From RGIG250 sp045616885 (GTDB taxonomy: Bacteria; Bacillota; Negativicutes; Selenomonadales; Selenomonadaceae), in the NCBI GenBank assembly GCA_045616885.1, contig JAZLHS010000079.1:1-18604 (forward strand): a stretch of DNA of 18,604 bases. The letters are read 5' to 3'. A program made the translations under genes and the position numbers. A model generated the notes under the pieces. The model worked only from the letters and a program-made list of their open reading frames with translations, had not been told where the DNA came from and did no database searches. Below, piece by piece: positions 14,413 through 18,604 of the stretch (its first letter is position 1; each line of letters starts with the position of its first letter).

Positions 14413-14449
14413 TTGACAACATTCTAATATTTGTTCCATATGTTGTCAA
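14413..14449 (-). promoter_or_regulatory. Minus-strand promoter inside a 10-bp-arm palindrome
   Basis: On the minus strand TTGACA (complement of 14444-14449) and TAGAAT (complement of 14421-14426) are separated by exactly 17 bp, a near-consensus promoter for the gene 13413-14375. The same DNA is a perfect inverted repeat: TTGACAACAT at 14413-14422 and ATGTTGTCAA at 14440-14449. The -35 lies within one arm and the -10 overlaps the other, so a dimeric regulator bound here would block it. Confidence 0.75.
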
Positions 14450-14470
14450 GTGCCGTTCTTGTGCTATAAT
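14443..14470 (+). promoter_or_regulatory. Plus-strand promoter diverging toward arsR
   Basis: TTGTCA (14443-14448), 16-bp spacer, TATAAT (14465-14470) preceded by TGC (extended -10). Its -35 shares bases with the -35 of the minus-strand promoter and with the right arm of the palindrome 14413-14449. It could add read-through into arsR about 110 bp downstream. Confidence 0.5.
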
Positions 14471-14492
14471 AATTAAGAAAATGTTTAATGTG

Positions 14493-14504
14493 TCCCTAAT
14501 GACA
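14493..14504 (+). repeat. 12-bp direct repeat, right copy
   Basis: TCCCTAATGACA, identical to 13360-13371, 1133 bp away. It lies between the divergent promoter and the arsR promoter. Confidence 0.55.
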
Positions 14505-14514
14505 TAATCACATA

Positions 14515-14553
14515 TTGACGTACATCTATGTATGTGATATCATACACATAGAT
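14515..14553 (+). promoter_or_regulatory. arsR promoter with large ArsR operator
   Basis: TTGACG (14515-14520) and TATCAT (14538-14543) are spaced by 17 bp. A 30-bp palindrome at 14524-14553, starting ATCTATGT and ending ACATAGAT with centre GATATC, matches its own reverse complement at 26 of 30 positions. It covers the spacer and -10, the expected place for an ArsR/SmtB-type repressor. This predicts autorepression of the arsR-permease-thioredoxin operon, relieved by metalloid. Confidence 0.85.
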
Positions 14554-14577
14554 ACCGATGAATGTGGGGGTGAGAAA

Positions 14578-14892
14578 ATGACAAGAGAAGATGTTTCGCA
14601 GATTTGCAAGGCAATGTCGGATACGAACAGACTCCGTATCATCGAGATGCTGACCGTCGGCGAGAAGTGCGGCTGTGATTTGCTGGAGGAGCTGCAGGTC
14701 ACTCAGCCTACACTCTCTCATCACATGAAGGTGCTGGCAGACTGCGGACTGGTGTCCTCGTATAAGGATGGAAGGTGGCAGCATTATTCGATAAATTGTG
14801 AACGCTTTAGGGAGTTCAAGGAGTATATTAATTCCGTCAGCTGCTGCGGGGTAGGTGCCGAAACCGGTAAAGCCTCCTGCTGCGGCAGGTGA
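14578..14892 (+). CDS. arsR: ArsR-family metalloid-responsive repressor
   Basis: 104 residues from ATG 14578, preceded by GGGGGTGA; an extension to 14515 would run through the operator and is rejected. The winged helix is complete: ICKAMSDTNRLRIIEML, then CDLLEELQVTQPTLSHHMKVLADCGLVSSYKDGRWQHYSI. The sensor helix carries C31-G-C33 in EKCGCDLLEEL, equivalent to the ELCVCDL arsenite site of classical ArsR. A Cys-rich tail (SCCGVGAETGKASCCGR) adds four cysteines that could join in binding As(III) or another thiophilic ion. It is the first gene of a cluster with a permease and thioredoxin-like protein and probably represses it through the overlapping palindrome. Confidence 0.92.
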   Translation: MTREDVSQICKAMSDTNRLRIIEMLTVGEKCGCDLLEELQVTQPTLSHHMKVLADCGLVSSYKDGRWQHYSINCERFREFKEYINSVSCCGVGAETGKASCCGR

Positions 14893-14980
14893 TGAAGTAC
14901 ATGGCGACTAAGATGTGCCGGCTGAGACACACCGGCAAAATAAAGCGTACATGTAAATAGGGGAATGTGTCTATACTATA

Positions 14981-15000
14981 GCCGACCGGCTCCGGTCGGC
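14981..15000 (+). other. GC-rich hairpin in the arsR-permease gap
   Basis: GCCGACCGG (14981-14989) pairs with CCGGTCGGC (14992-15000), a near-perfect 20-bp palindrome in an otherwise AT-rich 160-bp gap. It has no T-tract, so it is not a standard terminator; an mRNA processing or stability hairpin, or a protein-binding site, is possible. A weaker hairpin, TGCCGG/CCGGCA, lies near 14916-14937, and TATAGA/TCTATA (15018-15035) lies just before the permease ribosome site. Confidence 0.6.
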
Positions 15001-15052
15001 ATATATTAGGCTTGATATATAGATGACTGTCTATAGGATGAAGGAGGGTTTT

Positions 15053-16066
15053 ATGGAGACTATTTTAAGTGTGTGGGAATTTTTCCAGAAGCAGGTGCTT
15101 GGTCTGAGGTGGCTGGAGAGCTTGATCGGAAGTGTTTTGCAGGCGGTGGGAATGGATCCGGAAACGAAGCTGTTTGCCGCATTGCAATTCTTCATCTACG
15201 ACAGCTTCAAAATTTTCTTCCTGCTGTCGGTGCTGATTTTCATCATCAGCTATATACAGAGCTACTTCCCGCCGCAGAGGACAAGGAGACTGCTGGGGGG
15301 AATAGAGGGCTTTTCGGGAAGAGCCATGGAGGCGATACTGGGTATTTTGACTCCGTTTTGTTCCTGCTCCAGTATCCCGCTGTTTATCGGCTTTTGCAGT
15401 GCCGGACTTCCCCTCGGGGTTACGCTCAGCTTTCTCATCATGTCGCCGATGGCGGACCTTGGCAGTCTGGCTATGCTGATGACCCAGTTTGGCTGGAAGA
15501 TTGCCCTGGCGTATCTGGTGACCGGATTCATTATCTCGGTAGTCGGGGGAACGATTATCGAAAAGCTGGGGATGGAAAGGTATGTTGCAGACTATATCCG
15601 CAATGCACATTTGGCAGAGCTGGAGGAGGAAGAACTCAGCTTCGAGGACAGGCTTGGCGTGGCGACTCAGGGTGTTACGGACATCGTAAAGCGGGTGTGG
15701 CCGTATATCTTCCTCGGCGTTGGAATCGGCTCCTTTATTCACAACGTCATTCCTCAGGAGCTGGTGCAGAGTGTCCTCGGCGGCGAGCATTGGTACAGTG
15801 TGCTGCTGGCCTGTGTGGTGGGTATTCCGATGTATGCGGATATCTTCGGAGCCATTCCGATTGCTGAGGCACTGCTGGCGAAGGGGGCAGGACTCGGCAC
15901 GGTAATCAGCTTCATGATGAGTGTTACGGCACTATCACTGCCGTCCATGATTATGCTGTCAAAGGCAATGAAGAAACAGCTGTTGGTCACCTTTGTCGTC
16001 ACGGTTTCCGCAGGAATAATCCTGATTGGCTATATTTTTAATGCGTTTGCATATCTGTTTATCTAA
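15053..16066 (+). CDS. ArsP/YraQ-type permease (DUF318, PF03773 family)
   Basis: 337-residue inner-membrane protein starting at ATG 15053 after AAGGAGGG. It has about eight hydrophobic segments in two bundles, with an acidic cytosolic loop (LAELEEEELSFEDR) between them. The hallmark TPFCSCSSIPLFIGFCSAG lies near residues 100-118, with C103 and C105; the second half has the related GIPMYADIFGAIPIAEALLAKGAG. Members include ArsP, which exports trivalent organoarsenicals, so efflux of an arsenical or another soft metal or metalloid is the best guess; the substrate cannot be read from sequence. Its location between arsR and a small thioredoxin-like gene is a recurrent arrangement for this family. 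Confidence 0.88.
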   Translation: METILSVWEFFQKQVLGLRWLESLIGSVLQAVGMDPETKLFAALQFFIYDSFKIFFLLSVLIFIISYIQSYFPPQRTRRLLGGIEGFSGRAMEAILGILTPFCSCSSIPLFIGFCSAGLPLGVTLSFLIMSPMADLGSLAMLMTQFGWKIALAYLVTGFIISVVGGTIIEKLGMERYVADYIRNAHLAELEEEELSFEDRLGVATQGVTDIVKRVWPYIFLGVGIGSFIHNVIPQELVQSVLGGEHWYSVLLACVVGIPMYADIFGAIPIAEALLAKGAGLGTVISFMMSVTALSLPSMIMLSKAMKKQLLVTFVVTVSAGIILIGYIFNAFAYLFI

Positions 16067-16083
16067 AATGGAGGGATTTTATC

Positions 16084-16446
16084 ATGAGTTTGTTTGGATT
16101 CGGCAAGAAGAAAGAAGAAGCTAAAGCACCGGCCTGCTCCTGCAACGGCAATGCTGTGGAGTATGTCGCCGAAGAAGGCTGCTGCTGTGGCGCAGGGGAG
16201 ACTATTCAGAGCGTCAAGGTACTTGGCCCCGGCTGCAAGAGCTGTCACGAATTGAATGAGGCAAGTATTGCGGCGGTTAAGGAGCTGGGACTGGACATTG
16301 AAGTGGAGTATATCACGGATATGGAGAAAATCGTAAGCTACGGTGTCATGAGTATGCCGGTGCTGGTGGTCAATGAAAAGGTGGTAGCTATGGGCAAGGC
16401 TCTGAAAACGGCAGAGGTTGTCAAGCTATTGCAGAAGTCCTGCTGA
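16084..16446 (+). CDS. Thioredoxin-like redox-active disulfide protein with Cys-rich N-terminal extension
   Basis: 120 residues; ATG 16084 follows GGAGGG and lies 17 bp after the permease stop. Residues 42-120 form a compact thioredoxin-fold domain (thioredoxin_3 / redox-active disulfide protein 2 type): VKVLGPGCKSCHELNEAS with active site C51-K-S-C54, cis-proline strand GVMSMPVLVVNEKVVAMG. The first 40 residues are unusual, with a basic start (FGFGKKKEEAK) and two cysteine clusters, C18-S-C20 and C33-C34-C35, perhaps a metal or metalloid binding tail. It may hand thiol-bound metalloid to the permease or reduce it; this is inference from context. There is no signal peptide, so it is cytosolic. 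Confidence 0.88.
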   Translation: MSLFGFGKKKEEAKAPACSCNGNAVEYVAEEGCCCGAGETIQSVKVLGPGCKSCHELNEASIAAVKELGLDIEVEYITDMEKIVSYGVMSMPVLVVNEKVVAMGKALKTAEVVKLLQKSC

Positions 16447-16531
16447 TGTGTCAACGGGGACGGTTCCGATTGACACGTTTTATGTCTACGTCGATTAAAG
16501 TGTGTCAAAAAGAACCGTCCCCAATGACACA
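16447..16531. repeat. 85-bp inverted-repeat element with GTGTCA/TGACAC ends (REP/MITE-like)
   Basis: The outer ends are TGTGTCA (16447-16453) and TGACACA (16525-16531). Within them GGGGACGGTTC (16456-16466) pairs perfectly with GAACCGTCCCC (16512-16522). Each arm also has an inner TGACAC (16471-16476) or GTGTCA (16502-16507), so each is a small head-to-head unit. GGGGACGGTTC beside GTGTCA is a motif combination familiar from bacterial REP-type repeats mobilised by RAYT transposases; that link is from memory. It begins three bases after the upstream stop, so it may also act as a hairpin terminator. Confidence 0.8.
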
Positions 16532-16562
16532 GGGATTTTTTCAGCTAAATGTGATAAAAGGG

Positions 16563-16571
16563 TGGTATAAT
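16563..16571 (+). promoter_or_regulatory. Extended -10 promoter for the DUF2156-GNAT operon
   Basis: TGGTATAAT, with TATAAT at 16566-16571, lies about 45 bp before the start at 16616. No clear -35 is seen at 17 bp. It is similar to the element at 3303-3311. Confidence 0.5.
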
Positions 16572-16615
16572 ATAGACAGATTTGAGTTATGAAATGTCCA
16601 ATTCGGAGGTTTGAA

Positions 16616-17578
16616 ATGGACAGTTTGAGTTTTATTGATTTTACGGCCGATGATGTCGTAGAGCTGGCACCATATTTTTCTCTGCGGCCCAATAAGGGCA
16701 GCTACAGTGTGCCAATCATGGGGTATATTTACAGCTCACACTACCCGCTGAAGTATTGCCGGATGGATGATGGCTTGCTGATTATCTATTCACATGACGG
16801 TGAGACCGGCGCGCTGATGCCGTACTGTCGTGAGGAGTCTCTTCCTGCCTGCTTCCGGCGGCTGGAGAAATATTTCAATGAGGAGCTGAAGCAGCCGCTC
16901 TTGGTGGTGCTGGCTGATGAGGAGGGCTACGAAGTCCTGCGGGATGCCGGCTGTCTGGCGGACTACGAATGCAATGAGGTGCCGCAATACAGCGACTACA
17001 TCTATGATGGCGAGTCGCTGCGGACGCTGGCCGGTCGGAAGTTCAGCAAGAAGCGCAATCACATCAATAAATTCCTGCAGCTCTACGGGGACAGGTGGGA
17101 ATACCGACGGCTGACCTATACTGATGCAGCTGCGGTCATGGATGTGCTGAACCGATGGATTGTGGGAATAATCCCTGACTTCAACAGTGATGACATTAAA
17201 GAGGCCGACTGCTATCCGGCCGAGGTGCGGGAGACGATAGTCGAGTATATCGGCGTGTGCAATATTTTGAAGAGCGAAGCTCTGACGAAGTATCTGCACA
17301 TCGGTGGTATTTTCATAGACGGTGAGCTGAAGAGCTTTGCCATCGGCGACTACAATCCGCTGGATAAGATGGCAGTGGTAAATGTGGAAAAGGCCGACGA
17401 CAGCATCCCCGGTCTCTATCAGATAATTAATCGGGAGTTCGTTGCCCATGAGTTCCCGGAGGCGCTGCTGGTCAATCGTGAGGACGATGCCGGGCAGGAA
17501 AATCTCCGGAAGGCAAAGCTGTCCTACTATCCGCTGATGCAGGAGCGAAAGTTTACCATCAGGCAGAGGAATTTCTAA
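16616..17578 (+). CDS. DUF2156 family protein (phosphatidylglycerol lysyltransferase C-terminal-like)
   Basis: 320 residues from ATG 16616, six bases after GGAGG (16605-16609); an upstream ATG at 16589 lacks a ribosome site. The fold is two GNAT-like halves as in the soluble domain of MprF-type lysyl-phosphatidylglycerol synthases. Visible signatures are YFSLRPNKGSYSVPIMGYIY, then YSDYIYDGESLRTLAGRKFSKKRNHINKF (about residues 127-155) and a late LHIGGIFIDGELKSFAIGDYN. No membrane flippase part is present, so this is the stand-alone form found in many anaerobes; its substrate is unknown, with aminoacyl transfer the best analogy. It overlaps the next gene by one base. Confidence 0.85.
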   Translation: MDSLSFIDFTADDVVELAPYFSLRPNKGSYSVPIMGYIYSSHYPLKYCRMDDGLLIIYSHDGETGALMPYCREESLPACFRRLEKYFNEELKQPLLVVLADEEGYEVLRDAGCLADYECNEVPQYSDYIYDGESLRTLAGRKFSKKRNHINKFLQLYGDRWEYRRLTYTDAAAVMDVLNRWIVGIIPDFNSDDIKEADCYPAEVRETIVEYIGVCNILKSEALTKYLHIGGIFIDGELKSFAIGDYNPLDKMAVVNVEKADDSIPGLYQIINREFVAHEFPEALLVNREDDAGQENLRKAKLSYYPLMQERKFTIRQRNF

Positions 17579-18105
17579 TGGCAAGGGTGAGATTTCTGCC
17601 GCCGGAGGAATACAGCAAGACTCTTCCCCTGTTCGTCGAGTGCTTCGGAGCAGATGAGGAATTCTGCCGGATGTACTACGGCGACCCGGGCAAAGGGGAT
17701 ATATACGCAGGTCGGGTGGCGGTGCTGGAGGAAGCCGGAAATATACTGTCTATGGTTCATGTGCGGCCGATGACCCTGCAGACGGCGGCATCAGTAACGG
17801 CAGATGTAGAGAAGTATGTACTGCCGCGGCTGAAGGATGTGAAGTCAGAGGAAGTGCGGTTTGCCTATCTCCTGTGTATCGGTACGGCGACAGGCTGCCG
17901 GGGTCTAGGGTACATGGCGTCCGTCATGACCTTCGTGGAGGATGAACTGCGGCAGGAGGGCTGTCAGTTTTCCTTCCTCATTGCTGTGGATAAGGCAATA
18001 TATAAGTCGCGAGGCTATGAATATCATTTCCCTCTATCGGAGGAGTCTCAGAAGCTGCTCTATGCCGATGAGGGATTAACAGAAGGGACGGTAAAATTCC
18101 TGTAG
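17578..18105 (+). CDS. GNAT family N-acetyltransferase
   Basis: 175 residues. Its ATG shares the A of the preceding stop (TAATG at 17576-17580), so translation is coupled. The acetyl-CoA binding motif is GTATGCRGLGYMASVM (about residues 101-116, the RGxGxA-type P-loop), preceded by strand FAYLLCIGTAT and followed by helix FVEDELRQEGCQFSFLIAV. The late YKSRGYEYHFPL is the usual closing strand region. The N-terminus (FVECFGADEEFCRMYYG) resembles acetyltransferases related to Eis-like proteins. The substrate is unknown. Coupling to a DUF2156 gene suggests a shared pathway, possibly modification of amino groups on lipid, peptide or cell wall. Confidence 0.88.
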   Translation: MARVRFLPPEEYSKTLPLFVECFGADEEFCRMYYGDPGKGDIYAGRVAVLEEAGNILSMVHVRPMTLQTAASVTADVEKYVLPRLKDVKSEEVRFAYLLCIGTATGCRGLGYMASVMTFVEDELRQEGCQFSFLIAVDKAIYKSRGYEYHFPLSEESQKLLYADEGLTEGTVKFL

Positions 18106-18120
18106 GAATTTTCCCCTCCC
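18086..18120 (+). terminator. Hairpin terminator overlapping the GNAT stop
   Basis: AAAATTCC (18093-18100) and GGAATTTT (18105-18112) form a stem with loop TGTA. Outer GGGA (18085-18088) and TCCC (18117-18120) can extend it. The stop codon is in the loop. Because of the A/T-rich arms it could act for both converging transcripts. Confidence 0.55.
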
Positions 18121-18148
18121 TTTGCTTCCTTAATGTAGCCGCGTCTTT

Positions 18149-18604
18149 CTATTTCAATATATCAATCATTCCGCCCACGATATTAGCACTGGTGCCGGGA
18201 GAGACGAGAGGGCCGGCGGGAGCATGGTGCTTTTTCTTCCGTCGCTTGTTTTCTTTCTCCACGGCCTCATCGGTGAGGGCAGACTCCTCCTCCGTGGTGA
18301 GAGGCTTGTCCTCGTATTCCTCTGTAGCCACCACCTCATCATGACCTCCCCGGAGCTGTCCCATGACGATTTCATCCCCGGTCTTCTGGGCGGAGGTCAT
18401 GTGGCTCATGTAGATGCGCTCCGCCTCCATGCGGCTGCGAGCGGCCGCCATCTGCTGGCGGAGCATTTCCCGCTCCTGCATGGCCATGACGATTTTCCGA
18501 TAGTTGTCCGGGCTTTTCTCCCGAAGGTAGTTCAGCTCGTCCTGATTGAGCTTCTTGCCCATGCAGGCTTTATCGACGATTTCTCTTATCTTGTCGGCGT
18601 CCGG
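18149..18604 (-). CDS. Unrecognised charged protein, C-terminal part (5' end outside window)
   Basis: The minus-strand frame is open from the window edge to a TAG at 18149-18151, giving at least 151 residues. An ATG at 18560-18562 (MGKKLNQDELNYLREKS) has no ribosome site in front, and the preceding 14 codons (PDADKIREIVDKAC) look like continuous protein, so the start is probably beyond the window. The visible part is soluble and very hydrophilic: a helix-rich region with likely coiled coil (YRKIVMAMQEREMLRQQM, SRMEAERIYM), then an acidic stretch, a basic patch NKRRKKKHHAP and the end NIVGGMIDILK. I do not recognise a family. Confidence 0.65.
   Translation of the reverse strand, partial: PDADKIREIVDKACMGKKLNQDELNYLREKSPDNYRKIVMAMQEREMLRQQMAAARSRMEAERIYMSHMTSAQKTGDEIVMGQLRGGHDEVVATEEYEDKPLTTEEESALTDEAVEKENKRRKKKHHAPAGPLVSPGTSANIVGGMIDILK

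Noticed and set aside
14413..14449. Invertible (phase-variable) promoter because of flanking inverted repeats
   Set aside because: The 17-bp interval between the arms is too short for a typical DNA-inversion switch and no invertase gene is nearby; an operator is simpler.

Overview
The window reads as a piece of the chromosome of a low-GC-phylum (Firmicutes/Bacillota) anaerobe of moderate GC content, most likely a gut or rumen member of the Negativicutes (Megasphaera/Dialister/Selenomonas-like). The clues are the recA-recX-guaA housekeeping block, a single-chain FeoA-FeoB iron transporter, strong AGGAGG ribosome binding sites with some TTG/GTG starts, and a roughly 120-bp palindromic element of a kind common in gut Firmicutes. 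The genus is inference; no rRNA is present.

Layout. 1-3139: the 3' part of recA, a palindromic intergenic repeat, recX, and guaA with its own promoter. 3125-4026: an AT-rich segment of about 0.9 kb carrying a DUF4160 + DUF2442 gene pair, bracketed by a perfect 15-bp direct repeat whose left copy is the last 15 bases of guaA. A hairpin terminator just past the right copy looks like the original guaA terminator, pushed away by the insertion. 4274-10515: a magnesium-transport block with a divergent MgtA-type P-type ATPase, an orphan winged-helix regulator without a recognisable receiver domain, a leader with a terminator that can form with either of two tandem repeat copies, a canonical MgtA, and a 52-codon membrane protein. 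10680-13355: a ferrous-iron operon (promoter with a possible Fur-type site, FeoA-FeoB fusion, 51-aa Cys-rich FeoB-associated protein) ending in a very strong bidirectional hairpin. 13360-14504: a minus-strand PD-(D/E)XK-like protein gene with 24-bp tandem repeats, itself bracketed by 12-bp direct repeats. 14413-16446: a metalloid/thiol-type cluster (ArsR repressor with a nearly perfect 30-bp operator over its promoter, CSCSS-motif permease, Cys-rich thioredoxin-like protein). 16447-16531: an 85-bp inverted-repeat element. 16616-18105: a DUF2156 acyltransferase-like protein translationally coupled to a GNAT acetyltransferase. 18149-18604: the C-terminal part of an unrecognised charged protein on the minus strand.

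Taken together, 4.2-16.4 kb is a run of three separately controlled metal/metalloid modules (Mg2+, Fe2+, arsenic-like) separated by strong terminators, with small mobile or repetitive elements in the spaces between them. The least explained parts are the MgtA / orphan regulator / MgtA / 52-aa membrane protein arrangement and the DUF4160-DUF2442 segment at the guaA 3' end.
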